Shown here one piece after another: positions 18,986 through 27,777 of a stretch of DNA of 64,000 nucleotides. Source of the DNA: Chitinophagaceae bacterium (lineage in GTDB: Bacteria; Bacteroidota; Bacteroidia; Chitinophagales; Chitinophagaceae); the NCBI GenBank assembly GCA_028288595.1, contig JAQBNK010000168.1, positions 17,258 to 81,257 of the forward strand, written 5' to 3'. How positions within the stretch are numbered: position 1 is the stretch's first letter; each line of letters begins with the position of its first letter. The notes below the pieces were generated by a model. That model was given only the letters and a program-made list of their open reading frames with translations. It had not been told where the DNA came from and searched no databases. Made by a program: the position numbers and the translations under genes.

Positions 18986-20158
18986 GTGAACTTTTCAGAT
19001 CATGATATAAATATGCAGGCACTAAAGGCACGGGCTTATAACCTTCGCTGGGCCACATTGCCCGCAGATGTTATCCCTTTAACTGCAGCCGACCCCGATT
19101 TTAAAAGTGCTCCCGAAATAGCTGATGCAATACAGGCATACGCGGCTGAAAGAGTATTTACGTACCAGCCTGCTGAAGGTCTTCCCGCATTCAGAAAAAC
19201 CATTGCTGAAACAATTAATAAACGGAGAAACATTCAAACTTCACAGGAGCTGGTAATACCGGTTGACAGTGCGGCGCAGGGAATGTTTATCACTTCCAAA
19301 TATTGTCTTGAACCGGGTGATGAGGCTATCATTTTCGATCCTGTCGATTTTCTTTTTAAAAAATCAATTGAGATAGCAGGTGGTATACCCATATACTTTC
19401 CCATCAATGTTAAGGAGGGAACTTATGATATTGAATATTTAAGATCGTTAATTAATGAAAGGACAAAAATGCTTTGTATTTGTAATCCTCATAATCCTAT
19501 TGGGAAAGTTTTTACAAAAACAGAATTAGAACTCTTAGGACAGATAGCAATAGAAAATGATCTCTGGATCATGAGTGATGAAATATGGAGCGATATTATT
19601 TTTCCGGGAAATGTATATACCAGCATTGCTTCTATTTCAAAAGAGATAGCTGAAAGAACAATTACTATATATGGCTTTAGTAAAACTTTCGGGCTGGCAG
19701 GTTTAAGAGTAGGATTTATGCTGGCACCCAATGCAGTTGTGTATGAGGGTTTAATGGAAACTTCGCTTATGCGTACAACTGCGTACGGCGTTTCAGGATT
19801 ATCTCAAACAGCAGCACAGGCTGCTTATGAAAAAAGCTGGTATTGGGTTGATGGATTTGTTAATCATCTTACGCAGATGAGGGATTATACAATTGATCGG
19901 TTGAACAAAATGAAAAATGTAAGCTGTCATTTGCCACAAGGTTGTTACCTGGCATTTCCTGATATTTCCGCAACAGGAAAAACAAGCATTGAAATAGCAG
20001 ATTATTTAATGACCGAAGCTAAAGTAGCTGTAGTACCCGGAGCAGAAAAATGGTTCGGTCCCGGCGCTGAAGGACATATTCGTATTTGCTTTTCTACTTC
20101 TAAGAATATTTTGGATGAAGCGCTGAACAGGATGGAGAGAGCGTTTGAGAGGCTATAG
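18986..20158 (+). CDS. MalY/PatB-type PLP-dependent aminotransferase or C-S lyase
   Basis: A 390-residue fold-type I PLP enzyme. It shows ADPDFKSAPEIADA near the N-terminus, ICNPHNPIGKVF, the Asp of MSDEIWSDI and the PLP lysine in YGFSKTFGLAGLRVG. The MSDEIWSDI block resembles MalY/PatB cystathionine beta-lyases, while the overall gene is also close to class I aminotransferases, so the reaction remains open. It starts with GTG at 18986, five bases after the monooxygenase stop codon; a later ATG at 19013 is possible. Together the two genes may act on one amino-acid-derived compound. Confidence 0.85.
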   Translation: MNFSDHDINMQALKARAYNLRWATLPADVIPLTAADPDFKSAPEIADAIQAYAAERVFTYQPAEGLPAFRKTIAETINKRRNIQTSQELVIPVDSAAQGMFITSKYCLEPGDEAIIFDPVDFLFKKSIEIAGGIPIYFPINVKEGTYDIEYLRSLINERTKMLCICNPHNPIGKVFTKTELELLGQIAIENDLWIMSDEIWSDIIFPGNVYTSIASISKEIAERTITIYGFSKTFGLAGLRVGFMLAPNAVVYEGLMETSLMRTTAYGVSGLSQTAAQAAYEKSWYWVDGFVNHLTQMRDYTIDRLNKMKNVSCHLPQGCYLAFPDISATGKTSIEIADYLMTEAKVAVVPGAEKWFGPGAEGHIRICFSTSKNILDEALNRMERAFERL

Positions 20159-20171
20159 GAATTAAAATCAA

Positions 20172-20262
20172 ATTTAGAATTATGAATTATGAATGTCTTG
20201 ACTGATTTCAATTCCTGATTCATAATTACTAATTCATAATTCTAAATTAACTCTTTCAACTT
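20172..20262. repeat. AT-rich inverted repeat between convergent genes
   Basis: The words TTTAGAATTATGAATTATGAAT and their near-complement at 20218-20252 form an interrupted hairpin that bridges the stop codons of the MalY-type gene and the cysteine desulfurase. The right arm contains an extra 7 bases. It probably acts as a two-way terminator. Confidence 0.65.
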
Positions 20263-21372
20263 CTTCACCACAACATCTATCTCCTCTCTAGTATTATGCT
20301 TACTAAATGAAAAACGAACTGTAACCTGGTTGGGATTATTATTGATGGTTCTGATAACATGACTTCCTGCATCAGCACCGCTCGTACAAGCGCTTCCGCC
20401 TGATGCACAGATATGATTGATGTCTAAATTAAAAAGCAGCATTTCGCTTTTTTCTGATTTAGGAAAGCTTACACTGAGAACGGTGTATAAACTTCTTCCT
20501 TCAGGATCTCCGTTAAAACTTACACCGTGAATATTTTTTTTGAGAGTAGCCATCATATAAAGCTTCAACTCATTAATATATGCACTGTCTTTTTCATAAC
20601 CATCTGTTGCAAGCTGCAGTGCTTTGGCAAAACCAATTATTCCATATAGGTTTTCTGTTCCTGCACGCATGTTACGTTCCTGCGCACCACCATGCACAAA
20701 TGGTTTGATCTTTACATTCTCATTAATATAAAGTATCCCCACTCCTTTTGGTCCGTGAAATTTATGACTTGCTCCTGTTATAAAATGAACCGGTGTTTCG
20801 CGGAGATTAAATGGAAAATGACCGACAGTCTGAACGGTATCGCTATGAAAAATGGCGTTATACTTTTTGCATAATACACCTACCGCATTAATATCGATCA
20901 TATTACCGATCTCGTTGTTTGCATGCATCAGCGTAACCAGGCACCTGTCTTCAGAAGAAGATAAAATATTTTCAAGGTCTTCCATATCGATATGACCATC
21001 AGAAAGCAGGTTTACATTACTTAGAGCAGCTTCGCCATTACAATGCAAAAAATCTACGGTATGTAAAGTTGCATGATGTTCTATAGCCGATGTGATAATA
21101 TGTTTACACCCCAGGTCTCTCACTGCCGCATAAATAGCAGTATTGCTGCTTTCGGTGCCGCCACTGGTGAAAAAGATTTCTGAAGGATGCGCATTTAGAA
21201 TTTTAGCGACTGATTTCCTGGCGTTTTCAATTGCCATGCGGCTTTCCCTGCCATAACTATAGATCGATGACGGATTACCAAAATGAGTGGTCAGGTAGGG
21301 CATCATAGCCTCCAGCGCTTCTTTGCAAAGTGGCGTTGTGGCTGCATTATCAAGGTAAATTCTTTCTGGCAT
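20242..21372 (-). CDS. Cysteine desulfurase (NifS/IscS family)
   Basis: A PLP enzyme of 376 residues that removes sulfur from cysteine for Fe-S cluster or tRNA thiolation work. It opens with YLDNAATTPL, has the PLP lysine in GASHKFHGPKGVG and the persulfide-carrying Cys in ICASGGSACTSGAD. The active-site loop is of the longer IscS/NifS type rather than SufS. No iscU or suf genes are adjacent. A -7 box TACTTTTG at 21402-21409 lies 30 bases upstream on the minus strand. Confidence 0.93.
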   Translation of the reverse strand: MPERIYLDNAATTPLCKEALEAMMPYLTTHFGNPSSIYSYGRESRMAIENARKSVAKILNAHPSEIFFTSGGTESSNTAIYAAVRDLGCKHIITSAIEHHATLHTVDFLHCNGEAALSNVNLLSDGHIDMEDLENILSSSEDRCLVTLMHANNEIGNMIDINAVGVLCKKYNAIFHSDTVQTVGHFPFNLRETPVHFITGASHKFHGPKGVGILYINENVKIKPFVHGGAQERNMRAGTENLYGIIGFAKALQLATDGYEKDSAYINELKLYMMATLKKNIHGVSFNGDPEGRSLYTVLSVSFPKSEKSEMLLFNLDINHICASGGSACTSGADAGSHVIRTINNNPNQVTVRFSFSKHNTREEIDVVVKKLKELI

Positions 21373-21401
21373 CTCGGTCTCTACAAAGTTTATAAAAAAG
21401 G

Positions 21402-21439
21402 CAAAAGTAACAAATCCCGCCTAGATGAGAGGCGGGATT
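21402..21439 (-). promoter_or_regulatory. Overlapping terminator of the T9SS gene and promoter of the cysteine desulfurase
   Basis: A perfect 10-bp hairpin (21413-21422 with 21430-21439, AATCCCGCCT and complement) closes the leftward gene at 21488. Directly after it on the minus strand is TACTTTTG (21402-21409), an exact TAnnTTTG box for the cysteine desulfurase. Termination and initiation are thus packed into about 40 bases. Confidence 0.7.
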
Positions 21440-21487
21440 GAAACTGCACTTATATAGACGTTTAAATTGGGAATTAGTACTATACGT

Positions 21488-22171
21488 TTAAGATCGTAAA
21501 AGGATTTTCTTTTTGATGGTAAAATACCGGTTAGCTACCGTAAGAAAATAAATTCCTTTTGCAAGGGTAGATTGCAGGTTGATGAGCTCCGTGGATGAAC
21601 CTCCATCATAATCCATTTCTTTTGATAACACGGGTGTTCCCGTTTCTGTATATAAGGTGAACAGGCACCTTGCCGCAGGAAGGTTTACCAACTGCAGATT
21701 TAACCGGCCCATTGTTACCGGATTATCATAAATGATCACATCCATTTTTTCTTTTCCATACAGGATGATATTGTTAGCGGAATAAGCAGTTAACCCCGAT
21801 GCATCCACGAACTTAACACGGTAATAATTCAGGCCATTATAAGGTCGCACATCCGGAAAATAATAAGGAGAATCGTTTGCATTTCTATTAGCCGACAAGT
21901 TGCCGATAAATTCATAGACGGTTCCATCCTGGCTGCGTTCAATTTCAAAATGGTCTATAGCTGTATTGTTGGTGCGCCAACGCAATTCAACCGCATGATT
22001 GTACTCGGTTAATACGGGCGACACGTAAGGATCGGTTGTTATATAAGTAACACTGTTTGAAGGGATATAAGAGCCGGGAGGAATATTTCTAAAACTATTG
22101 CCGGAAACAAATTCCTGTGCCTGTAAAGAACAATATGCAAGAAACGCACAAATTATCATCGACCATTTCAT
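21488..22171 (-). CDS. Secreted protein with T9SS C-terminal sorting domain
   Basis: I place the start at 22171 because MKWSMIICAFLAYCSLQAQ is a clean signal peptide; the open frame extends upstream to 22225. The mature part has a fibronectin-like segment (VELRWRTNNTAIDHFEIERS, then YYRVKFVDASG), which in Bacteroidota often precedes the sorting domain. The last 80 residues (IIYDNPVTMGRLNLQLVNL to KGIYFLTVANRYFTIKKKILL) form a type A sorting domain. The protein should be exported through Sec and then the type IX system. It has no recognisable enzymatic domain. A hairpin terminator follows. Confidence 0.82.
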   Translation of the reverse strand: MKWSMIICAFLAYCSLQAQEFVSGNSFRNIPPGSYIPSNSVTYITTDPYVSPVLTEYNHAVELRWRTNNTAIDHFEIERSQDGTVYEFIGNLSANRNANDSPYYFPDVRPYNGLNYYRVKFVDASGLTAYSANNIILYGKEKMDVIIYDNPVTMGRLNLQLVNLPAARCLFTLYTETGTPVLSKEMDYDGGSSTELINLQSTLAKGIYFLTVANRYFTIKKKILLRS

Positions 22172-22225
22172 ACACCTCAATTTCAATTTTTGAGGTGCAA
22201 CATGTGTGCCGTAAAGGAATAGCAA

Positions 22226-22332
22226 TTAATAATTAAAAATTATGAATTGCTAAAAGTTAATGGTTATAAATTAGAAACAAAAACTATGGTATAATGCTGT
22301 CTACCTAATTCTTAATTCTTAATTCCTAATTC
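22226..22332. repeat. AT-rich word repeat in the gap after glmM
   Basis: This short gap contains AATTAATAATTAAAAATTATGAATT on the left and tandem TAATTCT/TAATTCC heptamers at 22305-22335 on the right, which continue into the glmM stop codon. There is no coding frame. Confidence 0.6.
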
Positions 22333-23724
22333 TTAATTTCCCGACATGCTCTCCCTGATGTCTTTCATTAACCGGCGGGCAATATTGTCTGCTGTAATTT
22401 CGAAATTACTTTCCGCATAAATCCGGATGATAGGTTCTGTATTGCTTGGCCTCAGGTGAACCCAGTCGTTTTCAAATTCGATCTTTAAACCGTCCTCGGT
22501 ATTAACGGGATTATTCTTGTATTTGGTTTTTATATGATCGAATATTTTAGTGATGTTTAATCCCTCTTCCAGCTCAATTTTATTTTTACTGATAAAATAA
22601 TCAGGATAATTTCCTCTTAACTGTTTCACACTTTTTTTACTCTGGGCAACGAACGTTAGAAATAAAGCGATACCTATCAGCGCATCTCTTCCATAATGCA
22701 GGTCGGGAACAATAATACCACCATTACCCTCGCCTCCTATTACTGCATTCACTTCTTTCATCTTCTTTACTACATTCACTTCGCCAACAGCGCTCGGCGA
22801 ATATTCACCACCATGTTTAAGGGTAATATCTTTAAGCGCTTTAGTAGAAGACATATTACTCACCGTATTCCCTTTTTTATGTTGCAACACATAATCTGCG
22901 ACAGCGACCAGGGTATATTCTTCACCAAAAAGAGAACCGTCTTCGCATACAAAGCATAAACGATCAACATCAGGGTCAACCGCAATACCCAGGCTGGCTT
23001 TTTGTTTGTTTACTTCATTCGATAATTCGGTGAGATGCTGTGGTAAGGGCTCTGGGTTATGAGCGAACTTTCCGTTTACTTCTTCATTCAAAACAACAAT
23101 ATCTTTTACGCCTAATGCACGAAGCAATGCAGGAACAGCGATTGCACCCGTACTATTAATGGCATCAACAACAATTTTGAATTTATGTTTTTTGATTGAT
23201 GCAATATCTACCAAAGGATAATTGATTACAGCTTGTATATGCTGGTCAAGTGCTGTTTCGTTTAAAGTATAAGAACCCAGTTTATCAACTGTTGTAAAAG
23301 AGTAAGCATCGGTGTCTGCCAGTTCTAATATTTTAGCGCCTTCTTCTCCGCTGATAAATTCCCCTTCGTTGTTTAATAATTTTAAAGCGTTCCACTCTTT
23401 CGGGTTATGACTTGCAGTAAGGATAATACCACCAGCAGCGTTTTCAAATTTAACAGCCATTTCAACAGTTGGGGTAGTACTTAATCCCAGATCGATCACA
23501 TCCAAACCTAAAGCGTTAAGGGTACTTACCACGAGCCGCTGTATCATTTCACCGCTGATGCGTCCGTCTCTTCCCAAAATAACCTTCCTGTTTTCGTGGT
23601 GTTGCTCAAGAAGCCAGGTGCCATAAGCTGCAGTAAATTTTACAACGTCGAGGGGGCTGAGCGTATCACCAGGTTTACCACCTATCGTTCCACGAATACC
23701 GGAAATACTTTTGATGAGCGCCAT
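22333..23724 (-). CDS. glmM: Phosphoglucosamine mutase
   Basis: Interconverts glucosamine-6-phosphate and glucosamine-1-phosphate on the route to UDP-GlcNAc and the cell wall. The 463 residues show the phosphoserine loop TASHNPKEWNALK, the metal site DPDVDRL and the C-terminal phosphate-binding loop RPSNTEPIIRIYAE. The substrate loop GEGNGG fits the phosphoglucosamine mutase group; Bacteroidota copies are sometimes annotated as phosphomannomutase/phosphoglucomutase, so some uncertainty about specificity remains. A TATGTTTG -7 box lies 25 bases upstream at 23749-23756 on the minus strand. Confidence 0.88.
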   Translation of the reverse strand: MALIKSISGIRGTIGGKPGDTLSPLDVVKFTAAYGTWLLEQHHENRKVILGRDGRISGEMIQRLVVSTLNALGLDVIDLGLSTTPTVEMAVKFENAAGGIILTASHNPKEWNALKLLNNEGEFISGEEGAKILELADTDAYSFTTVDKLGSYTLNETALDQHIQAVINYPLVDIASIKKHKFKIVVDAINSTGAIAVPALLRALGVKDIVVLNEEVNGKFAHNPEPLPQHLTELSNEVNKQKASLGIAVDPDVDRLCFVCEDGSLFGEEYTLVAVADYVLQHKKGNTVSNMSSTKALKDITLKHGGEYSPSAVGEVNVVKKMKEVNAVIGGEGNGGIIVPDLHYGRDALIGIALFLTFVAQSKKSVKQLRGNYPDYFISKNKIELEEGLNITKIFDHIKTKYKNNPVNTEDGLKIEFENDWVHLRPSNTEPIIRIYAESNFEITADNIARRLMKDIRESMSGN

Positions 23725-23748
23725 GTGGGATTAAAATTTTGCGGATGG

Positions 23749-23756
23749 CAAACATA
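23749..23756 (-). promoter_or_regulatory. -7 box of glmM promoter
   Basis: TATGTTTG on the minus strand is an exact TAnnTTTG match, 24 bases before the glmM ATG. No convincing -33 TTG is placed at the right distance. Confidence 0.5.
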
Positions 23757-23829
23757 GCTCAAAATTCACAAAATTGCCGGAGCGGCAGTTTGCTTTCTTT
23801 TTAAATGCCGGGTGAAACTTTACAACGAA

Positions 23830-23837
23830 TACCTTTG
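23830..23837 (+). promoter_or_regulatory. -7 box of the methyltransferase at 23853
   Basis: TACCTTTG matches TAnnTTTG exactly and lies 15 bases before the ATG at 23853. Because it sits inside the longer open frame that begins at 23805, it favours the later start. Confidence 0.55.
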
Positions 23838-23852
23838 CAGATAAACATTAAT

Positions 23853-24590
23853 ATGTCTTGGTTTTCTGATTGGTTTAATTCTCCGTATTACCATATGCTA
23901 TACCAGCACAGGGATGATGATGAAGCTTCCTTATTCATCGGTTCGCTGATACAATATCTTCAGCCGGCCGCCGGTGCTTCCATGCTGGACGTTGCATGTG
24001 GTAAGGGCAGGCACAGCAGGGTGTTAAATGAAATGGGGTTTGATGTTACAGGAATTGATCTTGCAGCAGATTCTATCATGGAAGCCAAGCAATTCGAAAA
24101 TGAAAAATTACATTTTTTTCAGCACGATATGCGTCTCCCTTTCTGGATCAATTATTATGACTATGCATTTAATTTTTTCACCAGCTTTGGCTATTTTAAA
24201 ACAAGAAGGGAGCACGATAATGCCATCCGTACAATAGCACAATCACTTACAAAACAAGGAGTTTTTGTAATTGATTATTTAAATGTGCATTATGCCGAAG
24301 ATCATATGATCGCTGCTGAAATAAAGCAGGCTGATCATGTTTCATTTCACATTTCCCGCTGGCATAGCGAAGATCATTTTTATAAAAAAATTGAGATAGA
24401 AGATAACGGTAAATTTATCGGCGGCGATTATACGGAGAAAGTTGCTAAGTTCTCACTGGGCGATTTTACTGATATGCTCGCCTACCAGGGAATGCAGGTA
24501 CAGGAAGTGTTTGGCGATTACCAGATGGGGCATTATGATGTGAGAAAATCTCCGAGAATGATCATGATCGCTAAAAAACTACAACGCTAA
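23853..24590 (+). CDS. Class I SAM-dependent methyltransferase
   Basis: A Rossmann-fold methyltransferase of about 245 residues. Motif I is MLDVACGKGRHSRVLNEMGF, beta-2 ends in GIDLA, and motif IV region is HDMRLPFWINYYDYAFNFFTSFGYF. The start at 23853 gives MSWFSDWFNSPYYHMLYQHRD, a typical N-terminus for this Bacteroidota family; the 16-residue upstream extension to 23805 overlaps a promoter box and is less likely. The small molecule or other substrate is unknown. It stands alone, divergent from glmM. Confidence 0.85.
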   Translation: MSWFSDWFNSPYYHMLYQHRDDDEASLFIGSLIQYLQPAAGASMLDVACGKGRHSRVLNEMGFDVTGIDLAADSIMEAKQFENEKLHFFQHDMRLPFWINYYDYAFNFFTSFGYFKTRREHDNAIRTIAQSLTKQGVFVIDYLNVHYAEDHMIAAEIKQADHVSFHISRWHSEDHFYKKIEIEDNGKFIGGDYTEKVAKFSLGDFTDMLAYQGMQVQEVFGDYQMGHYDVRKSPRMIMIAKKLQR

Positions 24591-24599
24591 AATTTTTGA

Positions 24600-24974
24600 T
24601 TAAGGATTTTTTTCTGCCGGTGTCAACAATGTTGAACCAACCACAGGCATATTTAAGACATTTTCCTTTCCTGGTTTTATACCCCGCATATGATCTATCG
24701 GTGATTCATACACCATAAATCCATTTTTATTTTTTTCAACCATCAAAGACTGCGGAAGATTTTGACCGGCAACAGGCATGTTATCGGGGTTGCTGGTTTG
24801 TGGTCCGGGTTTTAACAGATCAAAATTTTGTGATCGTCCAATATTCAAACTATCCAGCCAGTTAGGATGATGCGCTAAACGAAATGCAGGAACAGCTTGT
24901 TTTTTCACGTGAATTTCCTGTGCGTTTGTTGTGTATGCAACGAAAGAAAAGACAATTAAAAATGAAACTTTCAT
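24600..24974 (-). CDS. Small secreted hypothetical protein with a duplicated motif
   Basis: A 124-residue protein with a signal peptide (residues 1-18, cut after TNAQ). The mature chain is proline- and asparagine-rich and carries the block NMPVAG near residue 65 and NMPVVG near residue 110, each preceded by a KPG segment, which suggests an internal duplication. No enzyme domain is visible. I do not recognise the family. It follows the LtaS-like gene by about 50 bases on the same strand and may be co-transcribed. Confidence 0.65.
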   Translation of the reverse strand: MKVSFLIVFSFVAYTTNAQEIHVKKQAVPAFRLAHHPNWLDSLNIGRSQNFDLLKPGPQTSNPDNMPVAGQNLPQSLMVEKNKNGFMVYESPIDHMRGIKPGKENVLNMPVVGSTLLTPAEKNP

Positions 24975-25026
24975 AGTCCTGGTTTACAGTTGAAAATTAC
25001 AAAAAAATAATAAGGAAAATGTTAAA

Positions 25027-27015
25027 CTATTGCTGCTTATTATTATTCAGCAACATGTAACGGGCGGTTTCATAAAAAGCATCTGTGATTTGGCGGTAAT
25101 CCTTTTTAAGTTCCGGTGTTAATTGAACTTTATTGTTGCTCAGGATACTGCTGATCTGTTCCGGGCTGCTGTTATTCAATCCATAACTATAAAACAAACC
25201 ATTTTTAATTACTCCGATACGCCTGGTATCTGCATCAAAAATAAAAGCGCAATCAGATTTTCCACCGTCAGCTTTAATACTATCAGCCAAAAGATCTCTT
25301 CCTAATGTTGTATTGGTATAGGATATTTTACATAACCCGGCTATCGTTGGTAAAATATCTACTTGGGAAGCCAGATAGTTTAACCGCCTTGCAGGAATAA
25401 AAGAAGGTGCATAAAATAACAATGGTACATATTCAGTTGTAAGACCCTGTTCGGTTATAGCTTTTGGAAAAATATTTCCTGCATCTCCTCTTATACCGTG
25501 ATCACCAACAAAAACAAAAATTGTATTGCTATAATATTTTTGTTTGGATGCTGCAGCCATAAATTGCTGGTAGCAAAAATCGGTATAACGAAATGCATTG
25601 TATTCGTCCAAACTTTCAAACCCATATTTCTTCAATGAATCCTTTGGAAGATTTATTTTTTTAAATGCCTTACTGTCTTCTGCAGGGATCGTATACGGGC
25701 GGTGATTATCTGAAGTTTGTATTACAGCAAAAAAAGGTTGTTTCTGATTGCCCAAAACTTTGCTGGCCTCAAGAAAAAGATTTTTATCGCTGATGCCCCA
25801 GACATCTATTTTAGCAGCTTTATAATCGCCCTCTTCATGCAAATGGAGATCGGGAATATTATTGGTCAGCAAGCCCCGTATGTTGGCCCAGCTTGTTGAT
25901 CCTCCCAGGAAATAAAATTTCTGGTAACCGTTAAAATCATTAATCACCGAATGCTGGTCAACGGCCTGCGGATTACGGCTCGCGGTTTTATATAGCTGCA
26001 CATCAGGGATACCTGTGATGGTTGCCCACACGCCTTTCGCGGTACCATATGCAGGCGTAAAAGCATGATCGAAAAAAATTCCTTTACTGCACATCTCATT
26101 AAAGAACGGTGTTGTGTTTAAAGGATTTCCATACATCGAACTTTTATACGCACTGAAACTTTCGCAGATCACTAAGATCACATTGGGTTTTTTTGCCGAA
26201 CTATCGCCTGTAATCACTCTTGCGTAGTTAAATTCTTTTTTATCGGTAACGCCCAGGTAAGAAGCTATCCATGGATAGGCTGTTTTTACTTTCTGAATTT
26301 CGTAAGTGCTGTGTCTGAAATTAAGTGTGCTAAAAAATGACTGGAAGGGATTTAATGAAAGATTAGCCGCATAATCATCCCGAAGGTCAAACGCATCACT
26401 CCAGCGTAAGGGATACTGACCTATGCGCCCAAAAATGGCAAGCGCCAGCAAAAGAAAAAAAGCGATGCCCCATATTATGTTTCCGCGTTTTGAAACAGGC
26501 CGCGGCCTGCTAAGAATATAATTGTACAATAGTTTAACAACGGCCAATATAGCAGCAACTCCAAGTACCAATGCCAGTATGATCCACCCCACGTGATAAG
26601 TTTGCCAGACCATTTTCATGGAGATCGCTGCATCCTGCATGTAATTTAAAATACTGGCATTAATGCGTTGATGCAGGTAAGCATAATTAGCCACATCAGC
26701 AGCATAAAAAACACAGAATACGATAGCAAACGCGGTCATTAAAACGAATGCCAGCCACTTTCCTTTTCTTTTTTCTACCGGGTGAAAAAAAGATACCGAG
26801 CCAAATAGAAAAAGGAGAAGGCAAACTATCGCCACGATCCTGAGATCATACCGGGCACCCAGCAATAAAATATTTGATAAAGGTGTCGCGGATGAAGACG
26901 GGCGCCTGAAGACATAAAACATAGTTATCCTCAGGGCTGTCATCAGCAATAAAAAGAAAAGGCCGGACAAAAATATCCATTGTATATAACGGGGTACCTG
27001 TAATTTTTTCATCAA
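25027..27015 (-). CDS. LTA synthase family membrane sulfatase-fold enzyme
   Basis: A 662-residue membrane enzyme with five N-terminal helices (residues about 10-210) and a large extracytoplasmic sulfatase-fold domain. The domain shows VILVICESFSAYKSSMYG with the first metal Glu, the likely catalytic Thr in AYGTAKGVWATITGIP, QTSDNHRPY and FVFVGDHGIRGD with the metal-binding Asp and His. Gram-positive LtaS transfers glycerol-phosphate; in Bacteroidota such enzymes probably transfer a phosphoglycerol or phosphoethanolamine head group to envelope glycans. It is divergent from a PAP2 phosphatase, which may act on the same lipid pool. Confidence 0.9.
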   Translation of the reverse strand: MMKKLQVPRYIQWIFLSGLFFLLLMTALRITMFYVFRRPSSSATPLSNILLLGARYDLRIVAIVCLLLFLFGSVSFFHPVEKRKGKWLAFVLMTAFAIVFCVFYAADVANYAYLHQRINASILNYMQDAAISMKMVWQTYHVGWIILALVLGVAAILAVVKLLYNYILSRPRPVSKRGNIIWGIAFFLLLALAIFGRIGQYPLRWSDAFDLRDDYAANLSLNPFQSFFSTLNFRHSTYEIQKVKTAYPWIASYLGVTDKKEFNYARVITGDSSAKKPNVILVICESFSAYKSSMYGNPLNTTPFFNEMCSKGIFFDHAFTPAYGTAKGVWATITGIPDVQLYKTASRNPQAVDQHSVINDFNGYQKFYFLGGSTSWANIRGLLTNNIPDLHLHEEGDYKAAKIDVWGISDKNLFLEASKVLGNQKQPFFAVIQTSDNHRPYTIPAEDSKAFKKINLPKDSLKKYGFESLDEYNAFRYTDFCYQQFMAAASKQKYYSNTIFVFVGDHGIRGDAGNIFPKAITEQGLTTEYVPLLFYAPSFIPARRLNYLASQVDILPTIAGLCKISYTNTTLGRDLLADSIKADGGKSDCAFIFDADTRRIGVIKNGLFYSYGLNNSSPEQISSILSNNKVQLTPELKKDYRQITDAFYETARYMLLNNNKQQ

Positions 27016-27019
27016 GCAG

Positions 27020-27053
27020 CAAAAATAAGAATTCAGCAGATGGTTATTTCAAA
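27020..27053 (-). promoter_or_regulatory. Promoter of the LtaS-like gene
   Basis: On the minus strand TTTG (27050-27053), 22 bases, then TATTTTTG (27020-27027), an exact TAnnTTTG box. The box ends four bases before the ATG at 27015, so transcription should begin at the start codon or within a few bases of it. Confidence 0.65.
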
Positions 27054-27068
27054 CTATTAATTTAGCGT

Positions 27069-27683
27069 ATGTTTTTACTAGCAGGGAATAATCTATGGCA
27101 ATGGCTAAATAGCTGGGATACGTGGTTATTTCTAAAGATCAATACCAAATGGACCACCCCGTTCCTGGATAATATTTTCCCTGTATGGAGAGAGGCCAAT
27201 ACCTGGATACCGCTTTATTTGTTCCTGATGCTGCTGATCTTTTTCAATTTTGGGTGGAAGGCATGGCCCTATATCATTTTTATTGCGGTTACCGTTGCCA
27301 TTTCAGACCAGGTAAGCAGCAGCTTATTTAAAGACTGGTTCAACAGGCCCAGGCCGTGCAGGGATCCATTTCTGCAGGATTATGTAAGGTTACTCCTCAA
27401 CCGCTGCCCTTCCAGCGGAAGTTTTACTTCATCGCACGCCACCAATCATTTTGCAGCAGCGGTTTTCTTTTATCACACACTTAAACCCTGGTTTAAAAAA
27501 TATATTTATCTATTTTTCTTTTGGGCAGCCACAGTTTCCTATGGACAAGTATATGTGGGTGTACATTACCCGCTGGATATAATAGGTGGCGCACTCCTGG
27601 GCAGCGCCATTGGTTACGGAACATCATGGATATTTAAACGATATCTCGGCTTCCCAAAACTTGGACCGGCAATTGAAAGTTGA
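27069..27683 (+). CDS. PAP2-family membrane phosphatase
   Basis: A 204-residue integral membrane lipid phosphatase with five or six helices. The three catalytic blocks are KDWFNRPRPCRD, SSGSFTSSHATNHFAA with the conserved Ser-His, and YVGVHYPLDIIGG with the nucleophile His and Asp. The likely substrate is undecaprenyl pyrophosphate or phosphatidylglycerophosphate. It is divergently transcribed from the LtaS-like gene with a 53-base shared promoter region. The TAATTTAG just before the ATG is a one-mismatch -7 box. Confidence 0.9.
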   Translation: MFLLAGNNLWQWLNSWDTWLFLKINTKWTTPFLDNIFPVWREANTWIPLYLFLMLLIFFNFGWKAWPYIIFIAVTVAISDQVSSSLFKDWFNRPRPCRDPFLQDYVRLLLNRCPSSGSFTSSHATNHFAAAVFFYHTLKPWFKKYIYLFFFWAATVSYGQVYVGVHYPLDIIGGALLGSAIGYGTSWIFKRYLGFPKLGPAIES

Positions 27684-27777
27684 TTTCTGACATGATTATT
27701 GCATCCACAGAAATCATATCATCTAAAATGTTCTAATTCACCAATTAGTTATTGCTTTAGTACTATTTTTAAACCTT

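Noticed and set aside
23805..23852. Earlier start for the methyltransferase
   Set aside because: The extension overlaps a TACCTTTG box and lacks similarity to the family's N-terminus.
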